From Fen-178 sp049516835 (GTDB lineage: Bacteria > Acidobacteriota > Terriglobia > Bryobacterales > Bryobacteraceae), in NCBI GenBank assembly GCA_049516835.1, contig JBEKSR010000004.1, positions 1 to 64,000 of the forward strand: a DNA stretch of 64,000 nt, written 5' to 3'. The notes beneath the pieces are model-generated. The model did not search any database, was not told the DNA's origin, and saw nothing but the letters and a program-made list of their open reading frames with translations. Position 1 is the stretch's first letter; the number at the start of each line of letters is the position of its first letter. Both the position numbers and the translations under genes were made by a program. Positions 54,569 to 63,346 of this stretch are shown here, piece after piece.

Positions 54569-55399
54569 ATGCGCCCCATTCTCTTCCTCGCCGTCTTACC
54601 CGCTCTGCTGCCCGCCACTCCGGCGCTCGAAATCCTCCGGCCCATCGTCGCTCAAAGCGATGGCGGCGCTCCCACGCCCGCCAGCTACGAGCACGTTGCC
54701 GGGGAGACGCTGTTCTTCACCTGCCGCGTGGCGGGTTATTCGAAGTCGCCCGAAGAGAAGATCCACGTAGCCTATTCGGTTCAGGCGTTCGATCCCAAAG
54801 GCGTCCCGATTGTCGAGCTGTACAAGAACGAGCTGGTTACGGAAGTCACGCCGCAGGACAAAGAGTGGATGCCGAAGATCGAGACCGAGGTGCAGATTCC
54901 GCCCCTGGTGGCCTCGGGAACGTACCAGATCGTGGTCAAGGCCGAAGACGTGCTGGCCAAGACGGCGGCCGAGCTGGCGGTGCCGTTTCAGGTGCGCGGG
55001 CACGATGTCGAACCGAGCGAAACGCCGGTGGTGCGCAACTTCCGATTCTTCCGCGGCGAGGACGACGCGCAACCGCTCGACAAGCCCATCTACCACCCCG
55101 GCGACGGCGTATGGGCGAGGTTCGACATCACCGGTTTCAAGTACGGGCCCAACAACCGCGTGGATGTGAGTTACGTGACTTCGGTGATTGCGCCCAGCGG
55201 CAAAGTGCTCTGGACCCAGCCCGAGCCCGCCGTGGAGCAGTCGGAGTCCTTCTATCCCAAGCGCTACGTCGCCGCCTCGTTTGGAATCAGCCTGCAGGGC
55301 AACATTCGTCCGGGCGAATACACCATTGCGGTCAAGGTCAAAGACGCCCTCGGCAATCAGACCGGCGAGAGCAAGCAGACGTTCACCGTTTCTCAATGA
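54569..55399 (+). CDS. Secreted beta-rich hypothetical protein
   Basis: A 276-residue protein with a signal peptide (MRPILFLAVLPALLPATPA). The rest has repeated beta-strand patterns with immunoglobulin-like spacing: GETLFFTCRVAGYSKSPEEK, GTYQIVVKAEDVLAKTAAEL, GEYTIAVKVKDALGNQTGES. Such domains occur in macroglobulin- or invasin-like extracellular proteins. No catalytic site is seen. It stands alone after uvrA. Confidence 0.72.
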   Translation: MRPILFLAVLPALLPATPALEILRPIVAQSDGGAPTPASYEHVAGETLFFTCRVAGYSKSPEEKIHVAYSVQAFDPKGVPIVELYKNELVTEVTPQDKEWMPKIETEVQIPPLVASGTYQIVVKAEDVLAKTAAELAVPFQVRGHDVEPSETPVVRNFRFFRGEDDAQPLDKPIYHPGDGVWARFDITGFKYGPNNRVDVSYVTSVIAPSGKVLWTQPEPAVEQSESFYPKRYVAASFGISLQGNIRPGEYTIAVKVKDALGNQTGESKQTFTVSQ

Positions 55400-55555
55400 C
55401 AGGTGCCGACCCAGGCAGTTGTCACCTCGCCCACGCTCTCGATCCGCACCGCCGGCGACCCCACCTGGTTGATCGGCGCGCTCCGCGAGCAACTCGCCCA
55501 GGCCGAATCGCCCGGTGATTCGTTTTTTCAACGCGCGAAGAGGTACGATACGGAT

Positions 55556-55768
55556 ATGGACCTTAGGGAGATCCAGCACGCTATTGAGACGCTTTCCAAC
55601 GAGCAGCAGATAGCCCTCTTGGGCTGGCTTGCTGAGCGAGATCGCCGCCAATGGGATTCCCAGATCGAGCGCGATTTCTCGCCCGACGGTGCGGGCATGG
55701 AACTTCTCAACCAGGTCAAAGCGCGGATCCGCCGGGGCGAATCCGTGCGGATGGGTAACGGCCAGTAA
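55556..55768 (+). CDS. Antitoxin-like small protein
   Basis: A 70-residue acidic protein, MDLREIQHAIETLSNEQQIA + LLGWLAERDRRQWDSQI, typical of small antitoxins paired with RelE/ParE toxins. The C-terminal tail is flexible, ending near RRGESVRM. The ATG at 55556 follows GAAGAGG; a longer frame from 55403 is less protein-like. The partner toxin begins five bases downstream and is frameshifted. Confidence 0.65.
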   Translation: MDLREIQHAIETLSNEQQIALLGWLAERDRRQWDSQIERDFSPDGAGMELLNQVKARIRRGESVRMGNGQ

Positions 55769-55773
55769 TATCG

Positions 55774-56042
55774 GTGAGTTTCCAATCTTTTGCCTTGCCG
55801 GAGTTTTGGAAATGCTATGAGTCGTTGCCTGCCAATGTCCGGGTGTTGGCCGACGCGAGGTTTGCATTGTTCCAGTCGGAGCCGTTTTATCCTTCCCTGT
55901 CGCTCAAGCCAAAGGGTGAGGTCTGGACAGCGGACATTGGCCGTTGGTATCGTGCCATAGCTACCGCGAAGGCAACGACTTCCATTGGTTCTGGATCGGC
56001 ACTCACGAGGCCTACAACAATCTGCTTCCTCGATTTGCGTAG
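55774..56042 (+). pseudogene. RelE/ParE-type toxin, frameshifted
   Basis: The first frame gives MSFQSFALPEFWKCYESLPA through GEVWTADIGRWYRAIA. The second frame continues as YREGNDFHWFWIGTHEAYNN and ends at the TAG at 56040-56042. The join needs one extra base near 55961. The two parts together form a complete RelE-fold toxin with the usual WxxxIGxHxxYxxL end. The lesion may inactivate it or may be an assembly error. Confidence 0.7.
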
Positions 56043-56101
56043 GTAAGGCGTTTTTCTGGCAGCGGGCACAAAGAAGGATGTTCGGGCGTGACGCGGCCGG
56101 T

Positions 56102-56449
56102 TCAACCAGAAGGCGTCGAGCCGAGGTCAATCAGTTCGTCCCATCCCAGAGCATATCCCAACGCGCGCTTCACCTCTCTATGCCGCGATGGCGCCAGCGT
56201 GCCAGCGCGGGAATCGAACCACTCCCGCGCCGCAGTGCGAATGTTGTCCAGGTTTGCGACACAAGGCGACGGCAGCCCCTCTCGACTACTCAGCCGCACC
56301 TCCACAGGAATCGTGCGGATGGTCGTGGTGATCTCTGCGACGACGAACTTGCTGAGGTACTGGTACGCGTCGTTGCGACTCAGCAGCAAAACCGGCCGTC
56401 GGCCGGCTGGTGCGGGCAAAGTCGCCCACCAGATTTCGAACTGTCTCAC
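56102..56449 (-). CDS. MazF/PemK-family toxin
   Basis: A 115-residue protein: MRQFEIWWATLPAPAGRRPV + LLLSRNDAY is the start of the MazF/PemK endoribonuclease fold, with VEVRLSSREGLPSPCVANLD + NI carrying the usual region near the RNA-cleaving site. The intact gene is preceded by its antitoxin with an ATGA overlap (56446-56449). Toxins of this family cut mRNA when the antitoxin is degraded. Confidence 0.85.
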   Translation of the reverse strand: MRQFEIWWATLPAPAGRRPVLLLSRNDAYQYLSKFVVAEITTTIRTIPVEVRLSSREGLPSPCVANLDNIRTAAREWFDSRAGTLAPSRHREVKRALGYALGWDELIDLGSTPSG

Positions 56450-56664
56450 GGCCTGAATTCCTCAGGCGTGGACCAGTCGTCTACATTCTGGGCTGAATCA
56501 GGCCGTTTGCGGTAGGCCTCACGCATGACGCGATACTCGGCTTGACGGACCGCCCGGCGAATCGCCTGCCTGACAAACTCGGATCTTCTTCGCTTTTCAG
56601 GGGCTGCTACGCGGTTCAGCGCAACGAGCGTCCGTTCGTCTAACTGGATCAGGAGCGGCTTCAT
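56446..56664 (-). CDS. Ribbon-helix-helix antitoxin
   Basis: A 72-residue protein whose first 45 residues (KPLLIQLDERTLVALNRVAA, RRSEFVRQAIRRAV) fit the ribbon-helix-helix DNA-binding fold. The acidic/Trp-containing tail (DDWSTPEEF) probably binds the toxin. It is upstream of, and overlaps, the toxin gene, the normal order for an autoregulated pair. Confidence 0.85.
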   Translation of the reverse strand: MKPLLIQLDERTLVALNRVAAPEKRRRSEFVRQAIRRAVRQAEYRVMREAYRKRPDSAQNVDDWSTPEEFRP

Positions 56665-56672
56665 ATATTTCG

Positions 56673-56678
56673 ATTATA
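56673..56678 (-). promoter_or_regulatory. -10 box of the RHH/MazF pair
   Basis: TATAAT on the minus strand lies 8 bases before the ATG at 56664. Transcription would begin within about 3 bases of the start codon, so the antitoxin mRNA may be leaderless. A weak -35 (GTGCCA) is 18 bases upstream. The surrounding AT-rich palindrome (TATAT ... ATATA) could be an operator. Confidence 0.5.
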
Positions 56679-56912
56679 TAGAGAATTGATATCGTCTGGC
56701 ACAGTTCGCGGATCGGTGGCCACCGGCGTTGCGACGATTCGCCTCTTGCGACACCGGACAGAGGCGCTACGCCCGGAGAGCGCCGCCTACGAGCGATGGG
56801 CGTTAGACGGCCAGGTGGATATGGCCGATCTTCCCAAAAGGGGTCGAGTTCGGGATTCCAGCAAGCCGGCGCTGTGACAATCTGTGTCCACGTGTGTTAT
56901 GGGTGGAGGGTT
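56679..56912. other. Intergenic region, no gene supported
   Basis: About 230 bases between divergent genes. The only frame (56686-56877) gives an Arg/Ala-rich product without fold pattern. Base composition is mixed. The ribosome site of the ankyrin gene (GGAGGG) is at its right end. Confidence 0.4.
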
Positions 56913-57374
56913 ATGATTGATGCCATATTGAGCCAGGACGTCCAGAGGGTAAGGGCCGCACTTGCCGGATGCCGGGACATCAATGCTAAGACTACGGGTA
57001 TGGGTGGCACCATCCTTATGTACGCTGCCATCTACGGAAGCTCTGAGATTGTTAATGCTCTGCTGGACGCAGGCGCTGACATCCATGCTACAGACGAGAA
57101 CGGCAAGTCAGCCCTACTGCATGCTTTTACATCGCGACGATGGGATAGGAACAAAATTATCGAAGTTCTAATCAAGCGCGGCGCCGATGTTATGGTCAGA
57201 GACCGGGGGGTAGCCCGGTTTGGCTCTGGTGTGGGCATGACGCGTCCGGGAGAATCAGTTCTCCGCAAAGTACGGAAAGAGTTGGCTGGGCTGGACCCCG
57301 TGCGTAGTTCTTCTTCTTATTGCGAGCTCAAAGAAATAGAAGTGCTTCTCGTAAACAGAGGTGTGGTCGAATAG
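56913..57374 (+). CDS. Ankyrin-repeat protein
   Basis: A 153-residue protein. Two to three ankyrin repeats: DINAKTTGMGGTILMYAAIY, SSEIVNALLDAGADIHATDE, and NKIIEVLIKRGADVMVRDRG. Ankyrin repeats bind other proteins. The ATG at 56913 follows GGAGGG; the longer frame from 56796 is not protein-like. The gene is lower in GC than the core genes and sits within a toxin-antitoxin region. Confidence 0.75.
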   Translation: MIDAILSQDVQRVRAALAGCRDINAKTTGMGGTILMYAAIYGSSEIVNALLDAGADIHATDENGKSALLHAFTSRRWDRNKIIEVLIKRGADVMVRDRGVARFGSGVGMTRPGESVLRKVRKELAGLDPVRSSSSYCELKEIEVLLVNRGVVE

Positions 57375-57731
57375 GCCCGCCGCTGGGTTGTCTCAGAAAC
57401 GGTACGTTTCGGGACAAATACGGAAGGTCCTGAAATCAAGGCCTTCAGCGTCTAAAAAGTCAGTCCCAAAATGGAGGCGAAATGGTGGCCGTCGTAGCGC
57501 TGGGATTGCTGGCGACGTCGTCCCGAAACTCTGTCCCAGGGCCAGGCATCGTTTTCGCCTCCCGTCTGGACTCTTGCGTGTCTGCGAATCCACTCGGCTG
57601 GTTTGTCCCCGTTGCGTCGACTTGGCCGGCGCGCCGATGGCCCGGCGTCGGAGGGCGACGGTTTCCAGTGCGACACCGGGGAACGATAAGGTCGGTGCTC
57701 GGTCTCGACGATTCGTGCCACCGGCTCTGCT
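57375..57731. other. Intergenic region, no gene supported
   Basis: About 350 bases. Short frames on both strands are low-complexity. No palindromic repeat of the window families is seen. Could contain remains of older insertions. Confidence 0.4.
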
Positions 57732-58061
57732 TCAAATCGCGAACGCGGCGCGTACGCAGGACTTCACTCGGGTCCAGTCCCGGTCACTGAGATGGCCGAT
57801 GACGGTCAGCTCCGAGCGGTGTGTTGTCAGCACGTAGGCTCTGAAACAGGACTCGGCGCGAAGGCCGGCTCATTGCCACTCCATGAGAAGGCAGTCCGTG
57901 GATGTGGCCGTTTTGGGCGTCTTTGTCGTGAGGATGCCAACGAGAACGTCGGGGCGCTCTACCAGGTATGTGCTGCTGGAGATCACCACCGCCGGGCGGA
58001 CCTTGGTTTCCAGGGCGCCAGCAAGCACGCCAACCACTACGTCGCCGGGCTTCAGTGCGAT
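57732..58061 (-). pseudogene. MazF/PemK-like toxin with lost start and nonsense codon
   Basis: The frame from 58061 reads IALKPGDVVVGVLAGALETK + VRPAVVISSS to MEWQ, then TGA (57870-57872), then AGLRAESCFRAYVLTTHRSE + LTVIGHLSDRDW in the same frame to a stop at 57732-57734. This is a complete toxin with an internal nonsense codon. The expected ATG before ALKPGD is ATC (58059-58061). Two separate lesions argue for real decay. The antitoxin stop overlaps its beginning, as in intact pairs. Confidence 0.72.
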
Positions 58062-58270
58062 TCCTCCGACTCCTCCGCCTCAAGCCGCCTCAGGGAAGCA
58101 GCCCTGAAATCTTTTAGATCTTCGTCCGTCCAGGAATCCGACCAGTCAATTCGATGGTGCGGTGAGAGCGCGGCTAATCGTTCGGCCAGAGCCGACAACT
58201 CAGCAGCCGTATCCGGCGGAAGCCGGCGGAAGACCTCCACCAGCGATGCTTCCCGCGGGTTCAATTGCAT
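58052..58270 (-). CDS. Antitoxin-like small protein, partner of dead toxin
   Basis: A 72-residue acidic helical protein (LNPREASLVEVFRRLPPDTA, DWSDSWTDEDLKDFRAASLR). The composition and position, just upstream of and overlapping a MazF-like frame, mark it as an antitoxin. The ATG at 58270 has GAGG eight bases upstream; an ATG two codons earlier (58276) is possible. The toxin it guards is a pseudogene, so this gene may be a leftover. Confidence 0.65.
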   Translation of the reverse strand: MQLNPREASLVEVFRRLPPDTAAELSALAERLAALSPHHRIDWSDSWTDEDLKDFRAASLRRLEAEESEESH

Positions 58271-58332
58271 TTCCATAGCCTCGTAACCAGTATACGGCTG
58301 ATGGGATGAGAATCACCCGGTCGTATTCAACG

Positions 58333-58380
58333 CCCCCGGCCCCCGGGCCCTGGCCCCCGGCCCCCGACCCCCGGCCCCCG
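58333..58380. repeat. GGCC/CCCCC repeat upstream of valS
   Basis: CCCCCGGCCCCCGGGCCC and a following run of CCCCCGGC units, the inverse of the arms at 17303 and 29391. Together with GCGCGCGAAGCGCGC just downstream it forms a strong GC structure in the valS leader region. Confidence 0.65.
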
Positions 58381-58415
58381 CGCGCGAAGCGCGCTGCTAT
58401 ATTGGAATTCTCCCC

Positions 58416-61085
58416 ATGCAAATCGAGAAAGTGTACGAGCCACAGCGGTTCGAACCGCATTGGGCGCAGTGGTGGATCGACTCCGGCATCTTCCGCGCCT
58501 TCAGCAAGGCCGGCGAGAGTGTATTCTCGCTCGTCATCCCACCGCCCAACGTCACCGGGTCGTTGCATATCGGCCACATGCTCGAACACACCGAGATCGA
58601 TGTCACCATCCGCTGGCACCGCATGAGGGGCGATAACACGCTCTGGCTGCCCGGTTGCGACCACGCCGGCATCGCCACCCAGATGGTGGTCGAGCGCAAG
58701 CTCGCCGAGGAGGGCCTAGACCGCCGCACCCTGGGCCGCGAGAAGTTCGAGCAGCGCGTGTGGGAGTGGAAGGCGCAATACGGCGACACCATCAAGCGCC
58801 AGATGATCCGGCTCGGCGCGAGCTGCGATTGGAGCCGCGAGCGCTTCACCCTGGACGACGGCCTCTCGCGCGCGGTTCGCGAAGTCTTCGTGCGGCTCTT
58901 CGAAAAGGGCCTCATCTACCGCGGCGAGTACCTGGTCAACTGGTGCCCGCGCTGCCTCACCGCCATCTCCGATCTTGAAGTGGCCCACTCCGACGTCCAG
59001 GGCCACATGTGGCACATCCGCTACCCCGTGAACGGCATGTCGGGCCGCTCCGTAGCGGTCGCCACCACGCGGCCCGAGACCATGCTCGGCGATACCGCCG
59101 TGGCCGTCAATGCCAAAGACGTTCGCTATCTCGATCTGCACGGCAAGACCGTGCAACTGCCGCTCATGGACCGCGAGATCCCCGTCATCCTGGACGATCT
59201 GGCCGACCCCGAATTCGGCACCGGCGTCGTCAAGGTCACGCCCGCGCACGACCCCAACGATTTCGAAGCCGGCCGCCGCCACAACCTGCCCAAGATCCAG
59301 GTCATCGACGAACACGGCCACATGACCGCCGCCGCCGGGCCTTACGCCGGCCTCGACCGTTTCGAGGCCCGCAAACGCGTGGTGGCCGATCTCCAGTCGC
59401 AAGGCCTGCTGGTCGCCGTCGAGAACTACGCGCTCAGCCTCGGCCGGTGCTGCCGCTGCAAGACCGTGGTCGAGCCGCTGGTCTCCACCCAGTGGTTCGT
59501 GAAGACCAAGCCGCTGGCCGAAAAGGCCATCGAAGCGGTGGAATCCGGCCGCATCGAATTCATCCCCGCCAACTGGAGCAAGACTTACTACGAGTGGATG
59601 TACAACATCCGCGACTGGTGCATCTCGCGCCAGCTCTGGTGGGGCCATCGCATTCCCGCGTGGCACTGCCAGGAGTGTCATGAGATCGTGGTGGCGCGCG
59701 AAACTCCCGCCGTGTGCCCGCGTTGCGCGTCGGCCAACCTCGCGCAGGACCCCGACGTCCTGGATACCTGGTTCAGCTCCGCCCTGTGGCCGTTTTCCAC
59801 GCTCGGCTGGCCCGATCGGACCGACGATCTCGCCACCTTCTATCCCACATCGCTCCTGATCACGGGCTTCGACATCCTGTTTTTCTGGGTGGCCCGCATG
59901 ATCATGATGGGCATTGAATTCATGGACGAGGTGCCCTTCCGCCAGGTCTACATACATGGCCTGGTGCGCGACGCCGAACGGCAGAAGATGTCCAAGACGC
60001 GCGGCAACACCATCGACCCGCTGCTGATCACCGACCAGTACGGCACCGACGCCGTTCGCATGGCCCTGCTGCAGGGCGCTTCCCCCGGCGCCGATATCGT
60101 TCTCACCGAAGAGCGCATGGAAAGCTCGCGCGCCTTCGCCAACAAGATCTGGAACGCGGCGCGATTTCTGTTTCTCAACATGGAGCGCTCCGGCGTCGAG
60201 CCCTGGGTCCCCGATAACCTCGAACAGTTTCGCCCGCTGGCGGACGCCGAAACCATGGAAGTGCGCATCGAAGACCGCTGGATCTTCAGCCGCCTGAACA
60301 CTTGCGGCGAGCAGGCCAGCCGCGCTATCGAGCAGTGCCGCTACCACGAAGCCGCGCAGGTGCTGTGGCACTTCTTCTGGCACGAATTCTGCGACTGGTA
60401 CCTGGAACTCAAGAAGGCCCACTTCCAGGAGAACTCCGGCCTCACCGCCGGCTGGCGCAACACCCTGGCGGCCTTCGAAACGGCGTTGCGGCTGCTGCAT
60501 CCGGCCATGCCGTTCCTTACCGAAGAGCTGTGGCAGCGTTTGGCCACGGACCGGAGCATCCGGCCTGCTTCGATTGCCCTCGCTTCTTATCCGCGGTACA
60601 ACCCGGACACCACCGATTTCAAGGCCGAGCGCGAAATCGGCATCCTGCAAGAAATCGTCACCATGGCTCGCACCCTGCGCACCGAGAGCAAGCTCGATCC
60701 CAAGCAGCAGCTCGAAGGCGTGCTGTACTCGCGCGGCCCCGCTTTGGAAATGGCGCAGCGCCACGCCGGGGCCATTCAGAAGCTGGCTAACGTGGTGCTG
60801 GAATTCCACGCCGATGCCGCTCCGGCCCTCGGAGGCGCTGCCGGCGTCATGCGCTCCACCGCTGAATTCGACCTGGTGCTTCACGTGAACAAGTCTCAGG
60901 AAGACGCGCAGCGCAAACGTCTCGCCAAAGAGCGCGAGCAGCTCACCAAGAATATCGCCAACTCCAAGCGCCAGTTGAGCGATGACACCTTCCTCGGCAA
61001 GGCGCCGCCCCACGTGGTTGAGAGCATCCGCCAAAAGCTGGCGGATTACGAAGCGCAGTTGTCCAAAATCGACGCCGCATTATGA
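58416..61085 (+). CDS. valS: Valyl-tRNA synthetase
   Basis: Charges tRNA-Val. The 889-residue class I synthetase has GSLHIGHML (HIGH) near residue 48, NWCPRCLTA, the editing domain with TTRPETMLGDTAVAVN, KMSKTRGN (KMSKS class) near 525, and a C-terminal coiled-coil arm (RKRLAKEREQLTKNIANSKR). Its stop overlaps the nadC start (ATGA), beginning a run of five coupled genes. Confidence 0.97.
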   Translation: MQIEKVYEPQRFEPHWAQWWIDSGIFRAFSKAGESVFSLVIPPPNVTGSLHIGHMLEHTEIDVTIRWHRMRGDNTLWLPGCDHAGIATQMVVERKLAEEGLDRRTLGREKFEQRVWEWKAQYGDTIKRQMIRLGASCDWSRERFTLDDGLSRAVREVFVRLFEKGLIYRGEYLVNWCPRCLTAISDLEVAHSDVQGHMWHIRYPVNGMSGRSVAVATTRPETMLGDTAVAVNAKDVRYLDLHGKTVQLPLMDREIPVILDDLADPEFGTGVVKVTPAHDPNDFEAGRRHNLPKIQVIDEHGHMTAAAGPYAGLDRFEARKRVVADLQSQGLLVAVENYALSLGRCCRCKTVVEPLVSTQWFVKTKPLAEKAIEAVESGRIEFIPANWSKTYYEWMYNIRDWCISRQLWWGHRIPAWHCQECHEIVVARETPAVCPRCASANLAQDPDVLDTWFSSALWPFSTLGWPDRTDDLATFYPTSLLITGFDILFFWVARMIMMGIEFMDEVPFRQVYIHGLVRDAERQKMSKTRGNTIDPLLITDQYGTDAVRMALLQGASPGADIVLTEERMESSRAFANKIWNAARFLFLNMERSGVEPWVPDNLEQFRPLADAETMEVRIEDRWIFSRLNTCGEQASRAIEQCRYHEAAQVLWHFFWHEFCDWYLELKKAHFQENSGLTAGWRNTLAAFETALRLLHPAMPFLTEELWQRLATDRSIRPASIALASYPRYNPDTTDFKAEREIGILQEIVTMARTLRTESKLDPKQQLEGVLYSRGPALEMAQRHAGAIQKLANVVLEFHADAAPALGGAAGVMRSTAEFDLVLHVNKSQEDAQRKRLAKEREQLTKNIANSKRQLSDDTFLGKAPPHVVESIRQKLADYEAQLSKIDAAL

Positions 61086-61894
61086 CCGAAGTGGTGCGCC
61101 TCGCTCTCGAAGAAGACATCGGCTCCGGCGATGTCACCAGCCAGGCCTGCGTGCCCGAATCCCAGAAGGCCCGCGGCCGCTTCCTCGCGCGTGAACCACT
61201 CGTCATTGCCGGTCTGGGCCTGCTGGCGGAGATTTACGACTTGCGCGGCGGCGTCGATGAACTCACCCTCTTCAAGCGCGACGGCGACCCGTGCGCCCAA
61301 GGCGATGAGATCGCGGTGGTGAGCGGACGCGGCCGCACCCTGCTCGAATGCGAGCGCGTGGCGCTGAATTTTCTGCAGCGGCTCAGCGGTGTGGCCACCG
61401 CGGCGCGTCGTTATGCCGACGCCGTGGCGGGCACCAAGTGCCGTGTCCTCGACACGCGCAAGACCACACCCGGCCTGCGCCTCCTGGAAAAGATGGCCGC
61501 CGCTGCCGGCGGCGTCGCCAATCACCGCATGGGACTCTTCGACGCCATCCTCATCAAGAACAACCACATCGCCGCGGCTGGCGGCGTCCGCAACGCCATG
61601 GAGAGCGCGCGCGCCAGCGGCCTGCCCATCGAAGTCGAAGTCCGCACCCGCCAAGAGTTGCGTGACGCGCTGGATGCCGGCGCCGTCTGGCTGCTGCTCG
61701 ATAATCTGACCCCCCAAGAGGCGGCGCGGTGGGTCCGCGAGATCGGCGGCCGCGCCCAAGTCGAGCTTTCCGGCGGCATCACCCTCGATAACGTCCGCGC
61801 CTACGCGGAAACCGGCGCGGACTTCGTTTCCTGCGGCGCCATCACCCACTCCGCCCGCGCCATGGACATCAGCTTCCGCCTCGAGGTGGCCTGA
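61082..61894 (+). CDS. nadC: Nicotinate-nucleotide pyrophosphorylase
   Basis: Makes nicotinate mononucleotide from quinolinate and PRPP in NAD synthesis. The 270-residue protein shows EEDIGSGDVTSQ, LNFLQRLSGVAT, LDTRKTTPGLRLLEK (phosphate-binding), NHRMGLFDAILIKNNHI and VELSGGITLDNVRAYAETGA + D. All standard NadC motifs are present. Coupled on both sides by overlaps (ATGA and TGATG). Confidence 0.96.
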   Translation: MTEVVRLALEEDIGSGDVTSQACVPESQKARGRFLAREPLVIAGLGLLAEIYDLRGGVDELTLFKRDGDPCAQGDEIAVVSGRGRTLLECERVALNFLQRLSGVATAARRYADAVAGTKCRVLDTRKTTPGLRLLEKMAAAAGGVANHRMGLFDAILIKNNHIAAAGGVRNAMESARASGLPIEVEVRTRQELRDALDAGAVWLLLDNLTPQEAARWVREIGGRAQVELSGGITLDNVRAYAETGADFVSCGAITHSARAMDISFRLEVA

Positions 61895-62592
61895 TGGATA
61901 TCGAGCGTCTGCGGCGCGAATTCCCCAGCCGGCGCATCCATCATTACGCGACCGTCGATTCCACCATGCGCGCCGCCGTTGGCCTGGAACCCGGTTCCGT
62001 GGTGCTGGCCGACCGGCAGACGGCCGGCCAAGGCCGCCACGGGCGCTGGTGGCACTCCGAAGCGGGCAGCGGCATCTACTGCTCCATTGTTCTGAAGCCG
62101 GCGCCCGCCCTTACGCTGGCGCTCGGTCTCGCTACCGCGGACGCCATCGCGCGCTCCACCGGGATGGCGTGCGATCTGCGCTGGCCCAACGACGTGATGC
62201 TCGCGGGGAAGAAGGTGGCTGGCATCCTGGTGCAAAATGCGATCGCCGGCATTGGCATCAACGTGAACCAAACCTCGTTCCCTCCGGAACTGGCGTCCGA
62301 AGCCACGTCACTGCGGCTTCACACGGACGCCCCGGTCTCGCTCACCGCCATCATTTTGGCCCTGCTGCCAGCGGTAGATCGCTTCGTGGAACTGGACAAG
62401 GACACCATCCTGCGGCTGTTCACGCGCGCCTCGAGTTACGCCGCTGGCCGGCGCGTCACGGTTGCGCAGCCCGATGGCATCATCGAGGGAACCACCACGG
62501 GCCTGGACCCTGCCGGCTTCCTGATGGTGCGCAAAGACGACGGAACGGATACCCTGATTGTTGCGGGAGGTGTACGTGCTGCTGGCTCTTGA
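61894..62592 (+). CDS. birA: Biotin--protein ligase (BirA-type, no DNA-binding domain)
   Basis: Attaches biotin to carboxylase carrier proteins. The 232-residue protein has ADRQTAGQGRHGRWWHSEAG (GRGR(K/R)G-type loop), LRWPNDVMLAGKKVAGILVQ and GIGINVNQ. The usual N-terminal helix-turn-helix is absent, so it does not act as a repressor. Between KVAGILVQ and GIGINVN only three residues remain, about ten fewer than in typical ligases; the loop may be naturally short or deleted. The end overlaps coaX by 17 bases. Confidence 0.9.
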   Translation: MDIERLRREFPSRRIHHYATVDSTMRAAVGLEPGSVVLADRQTAGQGRHGRWWHSEAGSGIYCSIVLKPAPALTLALGLATADAIARSTGMACDLRWPNDVMLAGKKVAGILVQNAIAGIGINVNQTSFPPELASEATSLRLHTDAPVSLTAIILALLPAVDRFVELDKDTILRLFTRASSYAAGRRVTVAQPDGIIEGTTTGLDPAGFLMVRKDDGTDTLIVAGGVRAAGS

Positions 62593-63346
62593 CGCAGGCA
62601 ACAGTAATATCACCATCGGAGCTTTCGACGGCCGCAGGCTGGTCTGCCAGTGGCGGCTGCGCACCGTCCAGGAGCAGACCGCCGACGAATGGGGCATCCT
62701 GCTGCACAACCTGTTCGGACCGGCGGAACTGGACATCGAAAGCGTCGATGGCATGATCATCTCGAGCGTGGTGCCGCCCATCGATTCCACGCTGGCCTTC
62801 ATGGCGGAGCGCTATTTTCACACGAAAGCCATGTTCGTGGGGCCGCGCACCGACATCGGTTTGACCATCCGCTACGACAACCCCTATGAAGTCGGCGCAG
62901 ACCGCCTGGTCAACGGCGTCGCCGGTTTCTACAAGTACGGCGGCCCGTGCGTGATCGTCGATCTCGGCACTACCATCAACTTCGACGTGATCTCAAAAGA
63001 CGCCGAGTATCTCGGCGGCGCCATCGCCATCGGCATTGGCATTTCAATCGACGCGCTGTTCAGCAAGACCGCGCGCCTGCCGATGGTGGATTTTCGGCCG
63101 CCCAAGAGTGTTGTGGGCACTAACACCGTGGCCAGCATGCGCTCCGGCCTGTACTACGGGGCCATCGGAATGGTCGATGGAATCCTCGAGCGCATCATCG
63201 AAAAGATGGGGCCCGACACCAAAACGGTGGCGACCGGCGGCCAGGCGCGCCTGATTGTCGCCGGCTCGCGCTACCTCAAGACGGTCGACGAGCACCTCAC
63301 GCTGGAGGGCCTGCAAATGATCTGGGAACGGAACCACCGACAGTGA
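62576..63346 (+). CDS. coaX: Type III pantothenate kinase
   Basis: First step of coenzyme A synthesis. The 256-residue protein has the ASKHA motifs LALDAGNSNITIGAFDG, IVDLGTTINFDVIS and GGAIAIGIGISIDALF, and the pantothenate/dimer motif PYEVGADRLVN. The GTG at 62576 is chosen because GGGAGGT lies 4-5 bases upstream; a start at 62558 would lack a ribosome site. Coupled to the next gene by GTGA. Confidence 0.95.
   Translation: MLLALDAGNSNITIGAFDGRRLVCQWRLRTVQEQTADEWGILLHNLFGPAELDIESVDGMIISSVVPPIDSTLAFMAERYFHTKAMFVGPRTDIGLTIRYDNPYEVGADRLVNGVAGFYKYGGPCVIVDLGTTINFDVISKDAEYLGGAIAIGIGISIDALFSKTARLPMVDFRPPKSVVGTNTVASMRSGLYYGAIGMVDGILERIIEKMGPDTKTVATGGQARLIVAGSRYLKTVDEHLTLEGLQMIWERNHRQ

Noticed and set aside
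58716..61034. 772-codon minus-strand open frame opposite valS
   Set aside because: valS on the plus strand is certain; the antisense product has no recognisable domain.
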